A stretch of DNA of 64,000 bases, taken from NCBI GenBank assembly GCA_011947345.1, contig JAAVTG010000788.1, positions 124,001 to 188,000 of the forward strand, in the 5' to 3' direction. Shown here in pieces: positions 1-10,650 of the stretch; the stretch's first letter is position 1; each line of letters opens with the position of its first letter. The notes under the pieces are model-generated. The model had not been told where the DNA came from and did no database searches. It saw only the letters and a program-made list of their open reading frames with translations. This DNA comes from Phytophthora quininea. Lineage: Eukaryota > Oomycota > Peronosporomycetes > Peronosporales > Peronosporaceae. The position numbers were made by a program, and so were the translations under genes.

Positions 1-870
1 CGAATTCTTGGATCGCAAATTTCAAAGTAAAACCGCCGAGAACAAGACCGGCAAGGTAAAGTTGACCACGGTCGACAATTCGTAGCACGCTGATGATGTG
101 GACAAATACTGGCGCTAGTAGAGTTGGGATAATGGTCGGCAGATTTTTAGCGAACGATTGCCAGAGCGGCGGGGCTTTTCGACGTGGAGATTGAGATGCT
201 GAAGCTGGCCGCGCTTTAATCGTTGCTGCCACCGTTTGTGGTATAATTTTTGACTTTCTTGGCCGCTTTGACGCCAACCGATCCCGACCTTGACACGTTT
301 CTCTGTAGTAAATCTTGTACACAGCACTCGTTAACCCCGTAAAATAAACCGAGAGCGATACGGCGTCGACGTAGCACTCAATCTTGTACTTAAACATGCT
401 AGGCTTGACAACAGATAAATACGCTGCGAAGTAACTAGAAGCAAACATAATTGCCATAATCGCAAAAAGTTTCGATAGGTCGCGCGAATGAGTCTTCTTA
501 GACAGAACCAAATGCTTGGGCGCTTGTCCGGTTGAACGATAAACCGAGAAGACAGTAATAATGGCAGGAAAACCATCACTGCAACAGAACCGTACGCGAT
601 ACCGGCCCACATGGAGTTGGCAACGATGAGATCACTTCGAGACTGCTTCATATACGACTTCCCCGAGAAAATATTTCCAAGTGCATAGCAAGCGGTCGGA
701 AACCACGCACACGCGATGCTTCCAACCGCATTTCGCATCACCACAACTTGGAACTTGAGCGCATCGATCCAGACGGAGCGGTTGAGCAGAACTTGATGAA
801 TTCTATCGCGAATTAAACCGCCACGCTCGTGGGATGTTGGCGGATTAGCATTGTGGGCGGGCCAGGCGAC
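1..870 (-). pseudogene. Multispanning membrane protein, copy A (partial, frameshifted)
   Basis: The minus strand encodes a protein clearly homologous to the intact gene at 35481-36983. Shared blocks include the RSVWIDAL segment, the AGSIACAW-like segment (here VGSIACAWFP), the ETCQGRDRL block and a final AGLVLGGFTLKFAIQEF block that runs off the left edge. Several hydrophobic segments are visible. The frame changes once, at the A run 464-468 (T run on the coding strand); one extra base there would join both halves. No ATG precedes the conserved N-terminal part in frame: stop codons lie just upstream near 950, so the start is missing or lies in another exon. The function is unknown. It is either a real gene with one consensus error and an unseen first exon, or a decayed copy; I cannot decide between them. 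Confidence 0.75.
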
Positions 871-1522
871 AGCAGGCGAGGGGGCCTTATTTGATTCATT
901 ATCCGGAAGTGGTAAACGGATGAAAGATCTATTCGTAGTTCGTTAGAACTATCGTTATTAGCAACTTCCCGTGATCATCGATATGGTTCCGAATCGTACC
1001 GGTATATCCGGAAATACCGGTATTGTCTGACTCGACGATTCGATTTTTCTCGATGCTCATTGGCTATAACTAGTCGCCGCCCCTTGGGGGCGGTGGCCTT
1101 TGGGTTTTCCCCCAGGCAACAGGACACTTCAACTTGAGCGCGTCGAGCGATGAACTGCAGCTCGCTCATTCACGAGACTGCCGCAGTCAAGGTAAACCGG
1201 AATGCAACTGGGATGCGCTGCGGTGGGCTTCACTAACGCCGACGTGCATGCTGTATGTGAGCAGGCGGCTACCCCAAAGGTTCAGTGGACAGCAGCGCCT
1301 CGTTCGGGTCCACCGAGGCTCATACGCCGCTGGCAGAAGGTAGGCGACGACTCGGGTGCGCGCCGCTGACGACGTGGCTAACGTTGTCGTGGATGTGTTC
1401 TGAGAGCAGTTGACTGCTGCTACATCGCCATCGTACTGAACCACCAGCTGGAGGTAAGGTTCGTCAGCGTATACTGCCAGCAAAACATCGATGCAGTACT
1501 AACGATTTATGCTGTTGTAGAT
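871..1522. other. No gene recognised; one GC hairpin
   Basis: No convincing coding region is visible. The stretch holds a short perfect hairpin near 1076-1092 (CCGCCCC, three-base loop, GGGGCGG). It lies just upstream of the Helitron coding region, and a Helitron 5' end could fall here, but I could not fix one. Confidence 0.4.
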
Positions 1523-4500
1523 ATGGGTGGGCGGCGGGCGCATGAAGACGAAACTGGTGAGGAGGACCTGCTGAAATATTTGGACCCAGCTTATCAGCGG
1601 GAGCACCGAATGGAGCGGCACCGTATTGATGCTCAGCGATGGAGGAGTCGTAAAAGCTTAAATCAAAAGCTGAGGGTGGTAGTGTTCCTACCGATGCATT
1701 TCAGCCGCTTTCCGATGGCGAACGAAAGCATTGCATGGAGCTACTTCGGAAAGCTCTTGGTGCGGATGGATTGGACGAAACTGCATGTGCTGTATGTGAC
1801 CGCGTGGTGCTGAGGGGGCGTGGAGAGAAAGAATGGCGCGGATTGGAGATATGTGGATGCTTTGCATGACATTCTGGGCGAAGCAAGCAGCGACCTTCCA
1901 CAATTACTGGTCGATCAATACCGGGCTCCGTCAATCATTGTGGGATTGGAAGACGTGCTTGTTTCTCCGCGTGGCATTCCGTGTTATCGCGATGAACATG
2001 GAGCTCTCGGTACATGGATCAACGTATGCAAAGAGTGCAGTACATGGACTCGTCGACGACGGCTGCCAAAGTTTGCTATCGCTAATGGGTTTTTCATGGG
2101 AGCTTTACCAGACCGCCTGAAAGGGCTCACGATCCCCGAGCGTCTACTGACGCAGCTCAGCACTATTGCCGCTACGACACGGATAATGCGCAGGGGTCGT
2201 CATCGCTGTATCCGCTCACACTGCTTAGCCTTCGACTGCACGCCTGGACCGCCGGTTTCGTTGCTACCTCGCTCTCTTGCGGATGTCGCCTCGTATCGAG
2301 TGGTAATGGTTGGAGATTTCACGGAGGGCCAGATTCGCAAAGTCCGGAAGATGCATCGGATCCGGAACGGTGTTGTGCGTGGTGAGTTTAGCTTTTACAA
2401 GGAATACAACCGAATGTACGCAGCCGTTGAGCCAAGTGATGATCTTGATGTAGAGAATTCTGATGCCTTGATTCACGGCCATTTTGTGGACAATGTTCAT
2501 GACGCTGGTGGCAATTTAGATGATGCTATGGACTTGGAGCAGCAAAATATTCGCGGTCACTCGAATGCGTGGCGAGTGATGTGTGAGAATGATGAGGAGA
2601 GTGTGGTTGAGCGACGAGTGGGGCTAACCAGCGATAATGCCCCCGTCTTGAGACGCGATGACCCGTTCGTCGCGGAGGTTGAAGGAGCACCTCAATCGGA
2701 GCGCGTGTTTCTTGTTCGACGCTTGGATCGTTTTTCTTCTGACATCTCGGGTAACTTGTTGGCAAGGTTGTTCCCTCACCTGTTCCCTTTTGGAAGAGGG
2801 CACCCTGGAGAAGCTCGGCGCATCGCAGTATCTGCGAAAGAGTGCGTAAAGCACTATCTTGCGTTGAGAGGGCGGCATTTTGCAGAGGATGAGCTGTTTA
2901 CATTAGTGGCATTCGACCGGATTTCGCTTCAAAACATGCTTATACGTAATTCTGTTCGGTGCAAGCGCCATCCACGCTTGTTTCAAGGATATGAAAACAT
3001 TAGTGTTGAGCAACTTGGAGATGCTCTGCTTGCGAATGAAAGGCGGCGCCAAGGTTGTTTGCCTCGAGCGCTATTGAATGATCGCGCAGTTAACAGCTTT
3101 CTGAAGACGGTTGAAGTCACGTCGAAGACGGTTTGGGGCAGCAACGCGGAGCGATCTCAGTGTCGGCAGAAGGCATTTGCGCTTCAAGCACGATTTGGGC
3201 AGCCAGCCCTTTTCGTCACACTGACACCTAACTCCGACAACTCGTTTGCAATGGCCCAGTATACGGGTATTTCTTCGATTGACACTCTTTTCGACGTCCT
3301 GGATGCGCGAATGCCAACCAAGGCAGAACTTCGAGAGGCGAGTCTGGGGAATGACTGTGCGTCTGCGCGATTATTTATGCGGCAGGTGGACGCATTTATA
3401 AAGTATGTGCTAGGCGTTGATCCCACAACTAAAAAGCCCACGGCTCATCGCGGCCTGCTTGGTAGAGTGCAGACGTATTTCGGCATGGTGGAAACGCAAG
3501 GGCGAGGCGCGCTTCACATCCACTGTTTAATTTGGTTAAATGGCTGTCCGCCAAATTCTGCTGCAGTAGACAAGATTTTACAAAGTGCCGAGGCTGATCA
3601 ATTCCGTGCAGCCGTGGCACAGTATCGTGGGCAATGAACTGCCTATTGATTTGACGAAACATGGTTGTTCAAAGTGTGGTGATTCTTACGCTAATCTTCT
3701 AGCACTCCCTATTCCTACCACGGCACATAAGGACCCCCAGGCCGGGCTGTATTGCAAGCAGATGCGAAAAGCGTTTGTGGAACCAGTACTTTTGCAGTGC
3801 AGTAGCTGCAAGAGCAAATTCAGCTCCCAGCATGCGCTATGAAATGCTTTGTTGCAGCATCGTCCACTGCACTGGCCAGCATGGGAACGATCGCTCTCAA
3901 CGGATGAAATAGAGCACCAGGCTATCGCTGAGCTGTCTTGTCGGGGTACGCAACAGCATACGTTCGACGTCGTTCAAGAGCGAGAAAAGGTTTATGCCAG
4001 CCTGAGCGCTGAAAGCGACATCCGCAATGAAAGTGGACTTACTCCTTCGGAGGCCACCTATTTCTTGGAGGACGCAAACGATCTCCAAATGGGATTTTGC
4101 AAGAGTGACGACGACCCATTTCAGAACGACTACTTGACGCGTTTAATCGAGATGACCCCGCCGTCTTTATCGGATTGTCGGATGTCGGAGGAATCGATAA
4201 ATTACATGGTCTCCACACTGGTGCTGCTGTTGAATCAGCACTGGTGGTGCCATACAAGCACTTGTTTTAAGCATTCAAAAACAACAAGTGACGCAAGGCT
4301 GTGCCGATACTCGTTTCCAAGAGAGAGAGTCGAATGCACAAAATTTACTTCAGCAGGCGTGGAAACCAAACGAAGTCTAGGCCATGAGTTCATCAATGGC
4401 TTTAATTACACGATTATGACAACATTCAAGTGCAATCATGATATCCAGATTCTGCTAGGAGGGAGCGACGCCACTGACCGATTGTACTACTGCTGTAAGT

Positions 4501-4787
4501 ACGTTACAAAGCACCAGAATCGCTTAGACTCTGTTGTCCCGGTGGCGTTAGCCGCTCTGAAGAGGCGCCAAGAAAGGGAAAGTAAAGATGAAGTTTCAGT
4601 GGATAGAGACGACCAGACGCGTGTGGCAGCAGCACGAAAGCGCGTTGCCTCGATGGTGTATGCCCTCACAAATCATCGAGAGGTGGCAGACCCACTGACA
4701 GCGCTTTATTTATCTCGTGGATCTTGCTGCAATGCTAGTTCTGGATTTGCAACTCTGACGCTAGGAGATGTTGTTCGTCAGCTGTGA
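1523..4787 (+). pseudogene. Helitron Rep (HUH endonuclease) remains
   Basis: The reading frame runs 1523-1813, then 1820-3637, about 3585-3842 and 3849-4787, with frame changes between. The long 605-codon piece carries the Helitron-like N domain; the HUH motif appears as GALHIHCLIW, with the His-x-His codons at 3515-3523. Further on come a CRYSFPRE-like block and the Rep catalytic motif Y-CCK-Y-VT-K near 4490, the YxxxYxxK pattern carrying two tyrosines. In an intact element this enzyme nicks and rejoins the strands during rolling-circle transposition. At least three frame breaks make it non-functional as read; the breaks at 3637/3585 and 3842/3849 look like small indels. Confidence 0.85.
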
Positions 4788-5099
4788 CTTCGGATGAATA
4801 CGCGAGCTCTTTGGTCAGTGAGGATACTACTTTCTTTCGCGCAGTATCATTTCTCGATGACTATATATCCAGACCGGACGACTTGGTGAAACACAATCTG
4901 TACGAGTTTGTAATGCATTACTACCGAACCAAAGATGACAACGCAGTTACGGCGCCTCTTTGCTTCTTAAGTGGCCACCCGCTGCAGCAAACACATCGCC
5001 TCGCGTGTCGACATGAGCCGGTGGTGCCAGTTGTCCAAGGATTTCGTTTGCCATACGTAGAAGACGCATCGCCAGTGTCAGCAATAGCAATGCCCCGAA
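4784..5099 (+). pseudogene. Helitron central region, forward part
   Basis: The frame reads a block with LYEFVMHYY followed by a GHPLQQTHRL segment and an LPYVED segment. This matches what normally follows the Rep tyrosine motif in Helitron proteins (a 'HPQ...TH' block). It ends at a stop at about 5105, exactly where the strand of homology changes. Confidence 0.6.
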
Positions 5100-5886
5100 A
5101 CATTTGAAGCGTAGAAAAAGCATCGAGAATACGAGATACTCGGTAGTCAGGTGCAGCAGCACTCGGACAAATGGACGGGTCCAACGAAGTCATTTCATAT
5201 ATTTTAGAGTCATCCAAGTTCTCCCAAATATTCGGGAAGTTGGTGTCTTCACTGCAGCAGAATTCGTCTTCGGCAAAATCTTCGTCGCTACGAAACAGTC
5301 CGTCAGCATCCTCGTCATCACTTTCCACGCCACCACCACTACTACTGGCTTGGTCAGCGTCAGCACGAGTGGAACTCCGACTCTGGGCACTAGCTTGGTG
5401 ATAATCACTCATATTAGCCATAATCGTTTTCACAAAATCTGTGCGAGACGATTCCCACGCACAAAACGCTTCTAACCACGCCTCGCTCGTGCTGTCATCA
5501 GAACCAATGAGGTCGATTAATCCTCGAAATGGCTTAAATAACACTAGAGATAGGATAGAGTGCTTACTCCGAATTTCTGGCAAGAGACCGGTGGATCGAT
5601 GTTGGGTGTTCCACCAGTTGAATACATGCGTCAATGGGTTTCCGACGCCGAAACAGAAAACACAATAACTAGCCTCATACAGCCAACGAGCGAAGCGCGG
5701 AATACGGAGGTATTTGAACTGCTCGATGGTGCGCTTGGAGAAAGTCAAATGAACTGAACATCTCTCCAAATAGATGGCGGAAACTCGCCGAGCGACGTCA
5801 AACAGTACGCCACGATTGCAGATATCTCGAAGGCTTTCACTTTGAATGAAAAGCAGCACTGTTCCGTGAAAAAATCGGGGTAGCAT
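5100..5886 (-). pseudogene. Helitron central region, inverted segment
   Basis: The minus strand is open for about 260 codons here, while the plus strand shows only short frames. The minus translation has an RIPRFARWLYEA block, then LVLFKPFRGLIDL, a Trp-containing helix, an IMANMSDYH block and a strongly acidic tail. This is the layout of the region between Rep and helicase in Helitron proteins (LLY.PWR-like block, then acidic linker). I infer that this segment was inverted inside the element. The alternative is a separate minus-strand insertion of another Helitron copy. Confidence 0.55.
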
Positions 5887-5889
5887 TGC

Positions 5890-7432
5890 TGACTAGATGG
5901 AAAAATGCTGAGTCGTTGGCGTATTTGAATGACAATTTAGATACACAACTGAGAGCCGATGAGCTTTTAATGTTTCTCGGTGGAGAGGGGGCACAGGCAA
6001 AAGCCGTGTCGTTGACGCGGTTCAGAGTTTATGCGCAAGCTGGGACCGCTGTGGGGGCATTGTGAAGACCGCCTTAACTGGAAAAGCAGCAATAATAATT
6101 CATGGTAGAACCTTGGCGAGCTTTCTATTGCAATTCAACGCACGAAGTCGGTAGAAAGTGTGATGAATCTGGATGTCATTACCATTGACGAAATATAAAT
6201 GAAGAAAAGGGTGCAACTCGCCCAGCTTGACAAAGTGCTGCGCAATACCAAACGCATACCCAACGTTTCGTCTGGAGGTATTCACGTGATACTGGTCGGT
6301 GATTTTCTGCAGCTGCCACCTGTCGGCGCGGACCCGATCTATCTCGATCCTACACGAAAACCAAAATACACGGCAACTGATGTTGCTGGCTATCAGCTTT
6401 GGCGTGGGTTTAGAGATGTGATAGTCCTAGATGAGTCAGTTCGCTTTCGTCGTGATCCAGAATGGGGGATGGCTGTCGTAATGCTCGAAGTGGTGTCTGG
6501 ACTCCTGAATTTGTGAACATCATTAACTCTCGAGTTCTTTCACGTGAATCTTCTTTTGAAGAGTTCGTTTCTTCTAGTCGCATGACCAAATTTGTAACAC
6601 CTGACAATTCCACAAGGTTGGCAATCAATAATTTGTACATCTCATCGAAAGCTAAAACTGTGCCTAGTGGTGAATATCCTGTGCGGGTTGTGGCGAATTT
6701 CAAAGGCAAGTTGGGTGCTTCAAGCTCGGCTGAAGTAAAATTGGTGATGAGTCTTCCCGATACGAAATTTGGTCGAATGCCACCGTACGTAGACCTGATC
6801 GTAGGAATGCCGGTTCAAGTGACGCAAAACATTAGACCGCAGAAAATGGTGGCGAATGGAACGCTAGGCATTCTGGAGTCCATCATATTCAGTCCTGGAA
6901 CAACGTTTCAGCTTGTGCATGACAGTGTGGCTGGCATGATTGTCAAAATCCCAAGTATTCCTCCTCCAGCGGTGCTAGTTCGCATTCAACGGGGTGAAAC
7001 GGCTGCCCCAATGCAAGGCACAGCTGACGCGGACTTATTTCGTCTTTTTTCGATACACAGGCGTACGGGCAAAGCCGTATCCAACTGAAGGGCCATTCGC
7101 ATGGGCAACCACGAGAACTTGGGGTCCGAGTTCAGCAACTACCTCTCGTGTGTGCAGTTGCATCTACAGTATATAAAGTTCAAGGAGATACGTTGGATCG
7201 CATGGTCATAACAGAATGGCGATCGGCTAACGCGGTGGCAAATAAGCCACAGCAGCCGTACCTGCTTGTTTCACGAGTAACATCACGGTCAGCGTTTGTG
7301 GGGCTTACTGCACTGACATCTGAGATTATTAAGTGGGCGCATCCACCTGCACATGCTCTGGATGAGGAAACCAGGTTTTTAAAGTTGAGCAAGCGCACGC
7401 TAGATTCGCTGATGCAAGTCGAATCTGTATAG
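5890..7432 (+). pseudogene. Helitron Pif1-type helicase remains
   Basis: From about 5891 the frame reads an LMFLGGEG block, the start of a Walker A loop. The GTGK part is missing and the reading jumps, so the ATP-binding loop is deleted. Next come a TGKAAIIIHGRTL block (frame shifted), an ITIDEI Walker B block followed by a stop, then LVGDFLQLPPVG (Pif1 motif III), LDESVRFR, and a C-terminal part with YKVQGDTLDRMV (motif VI region) and LLVSRVTSR. At least four frame changes and the Walker A deletion show a dead helicase. Confidence 0.85.
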
Positions 7433-7564
7433 CGCTAACATACAATACGCTGAGTTAGTATATGAATCCCTTATCACAAGATACATGCCCCAATGTGTTG
7501 ACAACCCTTACGCGAAGCAGAACTGTCGTAGTCCCACGTGTGGATGAGCAGGATGGCCGGGTGA

Positions 7565-8077
7565 TTGACCTCTAGTGTGTGGAGCACGAGTGACGTACCA
7601 TCAAGCGTCATTAGCCTTCTTTCACTTCAACCTCAGGCCGCCGTGGGCGGAACCGCGTACCGAAATGGTGTTTGGGGTGAGCAAGTGGTCTACCGACTAA
7701 AACTCAATGCTCTCTCACTCTATGACGTACGCAACGGGCGACTGGTATGCCCGCACTCCACATGCGCGCATGTGCTCGATGTGACCACCCACCACATCTT
7801 TGGGACGTGTCATACGGCCAGGAAACTTCGGGAGGCATGCTTCCATACTCTGGGTGCTCAGCTGGAATCATCATGTTCGAGAGTACAACGAAATGACCGA
7901 CAGGCTGGCCAATATGGCGATGGACTACAAACGGAGCATACAAACTACTCAGACAGGAGACTTACGTAGTGGTGGTCTATGGACAATGCTACATGAGCTC
8001 GCGGTGGGAGACGTGTCCCACTGGCTTGCAGAGCACAACAACATAGATGAACACGACCAATTACCTGCGGGACCTTA
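7565..8077 (+). pseudogene. LINE-type retrotransposon 3' fragment (zinc-binding and RNase H pieces)
   Basis: One frame reads RLKLNAL and then a CPHSTC...HHIFGTC block, the Cys/His pattern found after reverse transcriptase in some non-LTR retrotransposons. An overlapping frame reads HVREYNEMTDRLANMAMD, like the last conserved block of RNase H (the Asp of DRLAN). No reverse transcriptase is present, so this is a short, frame-broken relic between the Helitron and the next element. Confidence 0.5.
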
Positions 8078-8545
8078 GGGCCCTGTCGGGATGCTACGAC
8101 ACTTTGTGCACTGCGGTGGATGAAGCGTGTTGGCACCAAGACTGCCAGGTGGTGAAGAGACGCATGGCAGGACGGGTATAAGATATCGTTAGAACTAGTG
8201 TATATCTAAGTGACAGCAATGTACCTGACTTCGGCGTTCCTTCTTGAATAAGCTCCCATGACCAGCGGCACCAGCCTCAGAGCTTCTAGGCCTCTCGGAA
8301 GGACAGTTTTTGTGCTCGAGCGCCTCTCGTGAGTCGTGAGTGTGAACTTTCCGTTGGAGGTTGGGGGAAAGTATCTTTTCAGGAAGGTGCTCTGGGATCA
8401 AGCGCAGTCCGTTGCAAAACGGCTTCGGCTCCTGACCTCCTCAGAGTAGCTTCGGTAGTTGATAGGAAGCTCGTTCATTCCTGAATGTGCTCCAGAGCAA
8501 CCAAGTGCGAACGTCTAAACCGTCTAAACCTTCGTCGAGACCAGG
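8078..8545. other. No gene recognised; probable 5' region of the DIRS/Ngaro element
   Basis: No coding region is supported. The stretch directly precedes the first open frame of the tyrosine-recombinase retrotransposon and may hold its left terminal sequences, but I found no clear copy of it downstream of 13902. Confidence 0.3.
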
Positions 8546-10590
8546 ATGGTTACCGCCGAGGCCGCCGCTACCGCACTTCGAGCTGTGAAGTTCGTTCTGC
8601 TGCTGCCGGAGAGGGTCACCCCTTCGCCAGAGGCTCCTACGTACGCAAAGGTCACCCGTCGTACTCGTAATGCGATATTCGTGAGGGGAGTTGACGGCGC
8701 ACCTGACAAGAAGTGGACAATGACACCAACTGACGCACTCGCGTGGGCTGTCAGTGAAAACCAGGTTCAAGCTGTGAATGGAGTCGCAATCGAACGCGCT
8801 CCTGTATTGGCAGTTGTTGACAACCAGTTTCTTCATGGCCAGGCGACCTCGTTTGATGGGCAGATAGCTGTTGTTCAGACGGCTCGAGGCGAACACCAAG
8901 TTCCAATCCGGGATATCACCGCCATCAAACCTGTGCTGGCGTTGCTCCTACGACTATTCACGTACCCCTGTCGGAATGGAGTCGTGATGAGATCCTATCG
9001 ATGCACAGGACGATTTACGAGCGCATTATTGGTCAAGAATCCCCATCTACTAGTCTTGCGGAGATGCTAGATGGGTACGTTGATGAAGACGATGTACCAG
9101 CAACGCAGTCGAGCATGGAGTGGATTTATGCAAAGTCCGGGTTACCAGTCCAGTTTCCCTTGCAGCACGCTATTGATTACACTCATTATACTGCAGGAGG
9201 GGCTTCTACGGTACCATCGACTGTAGGTCCAGCCTTTTGCATTCCACCGGAACACCAACCATCTTCGACAAGCCGTTCGGCTCCAACGATGTCTCGTGTT
9301 CACAATAATCCAGTATCGGACATGTTTCAACTAGAGAACGACGACGACGAGGTGCTTAATGAAGGCGGCGAAGCAGATAACACAGGTGTTGTCGCGACGA
9401 CGCAAACAGCTAATCAGCAGTCCCGTCAGCCGGCCCGAAAGCGGGCTCGACTGATAGCCCCGCCGAATCGTAACGCTGACGACGTTGTGCTTCAGAGCAT
9501 CGCTCTTAGGCCTGATCTTCAACGCAGGATTGCCCAACAGTACCTCAACTCTGCAGCCCAAGCTGCAGCTATCGGACATTCTGACAGAACGTCATCGTTT
9601 CCACTTGCAGATGACGACGGAAGCTTTGGCGTCACGGAACCGCTGTTGTCCTCCGATAGGAGCTTTCACACACAACGGCCAACGTTCAACCCAAGTGCAG
9701 CTCAGCAACACATTCATCATCAAATAACAGCGTCGCAGCATCAAGGTAAGAGTGCTTCTGCTTTTATCGAAGGGCTTGTTAACTCTCCCTTCGTTCAATT
9801 TCTCCCCATGCCCGGGGTGCTTGCTCGAGTCTACGACGTTCAATTTGGAAATCGCGGTCTGTCTGTCATGCATTTTCTCCCTGTTGATGATAATGACAAG
9901 ATTAAGTGGCAAGAGGATGGAGGTTCCAACTTCCAGACGATTAGTCCCAATCTAAGCGCACCAAAGGCGCGCCGAGCGGCTTCGATCCAGGACGTCATAT
10001 CGGCTTGTCAATCTCTTTCAATTTATGCTAGCGAATATTTCTCAAGCGACCTTCGTGGAACCATCTCCTGCCTGGTTACACTGGTTCAGAGATTGTCTGG
10101 CATGGCGCTTCATTGGGAAGTGGAAGATTTACCTTTCTTGGTGTATTGGATAAACTGCACACTCGAAGCGTACCGCAGCACCGTCGAATTTGGATCGTTA
10201 GTACCAGGCTTCTATGCCGCTAAGTTTAATACGTCGAACGCGGAACTTCAGACACTGCTACAAGCGATCAACGCTCGCCAAATTCAGCGCGTGAAGGACG
10301 AACTTGTGAACGCACAACATGAATACTCGGTTGCAAAATCGTCTTCGTCCCGTGACTTTCACGGATCAAGTTCGGCTCAAATTACGAAAGAAGTCGACGA
10401 TCTAATACCGATCAAGGACGAGAAGAAGTTGTGTCTTCGATTCCTATCCGTGCGTGGGTGCAAGTCCACTAAAACCGCTCCCTGTTACTCGGGACGGGCT
10501 CATTTTAAGCCTGAATCACTACATCCTAAAGTGAAAGCGGTCATTCGCAAACGGTTTGGTGGCATCAAGAAAAAGTATTCGTCGCTATGA
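8546..10590 (+). CDS. Gag-like protein of the DIRS/Ngaro element (one frameshift)
   Basis: The frame opens with ATG at 8546 and continues to about 8940. Conserved reading then moves to the frame that ends at TGA 10588-10590. The joint lies around 8935-8945 (GTGCTGGCGTTG), where one missing base explains the change. The product would be about 680 residues. It contains a Lys/Arg-rich PARKRARL segment, Gln/Asn-rich stretches and, near the end, a CLRFLSVRGCKS...C segment that may be a Cys-rich nucleic-acid-binding motif. No enzyme motif is visible. Position before reverse transcriptase supports a structural or RNA-binding role (inference). Confidence 0.6.
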
Positions 10591-10650
10591 TGGTCCCCGG
10601 ACGGTGTGAAGGGCTCCTCATCGTCGCGGGATATAGTACCTACAGCTTAG

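Larger units (their letters stand above)
1523..7432 (+). mobile_element. Helitron rolling-circle transposon, decayed
   Basis: Coding remains occur in the order of a Helitron Rep/helicase protein: an N-terminal Cys-containing region, the Rep (HUH) endonuclease, a central region, then a Pif1-type helicase. Everything is broken into short frames, and the central part (about 5100-5890) is readable only on the minus strand. Terminal marks (5' TC, 3' hairpin plus CTRR) could not be placed with confidence, so these coordinates cover coding remains only. Confidence 0.85.

Noticed and set aside
7433..7580. Possible Helitron 3' end with CTAG near 7570
   Set aside because: A CTAG is present, but no convincing hairpin of the right size lies 10-12 bases before it, so I did not place the terminus.
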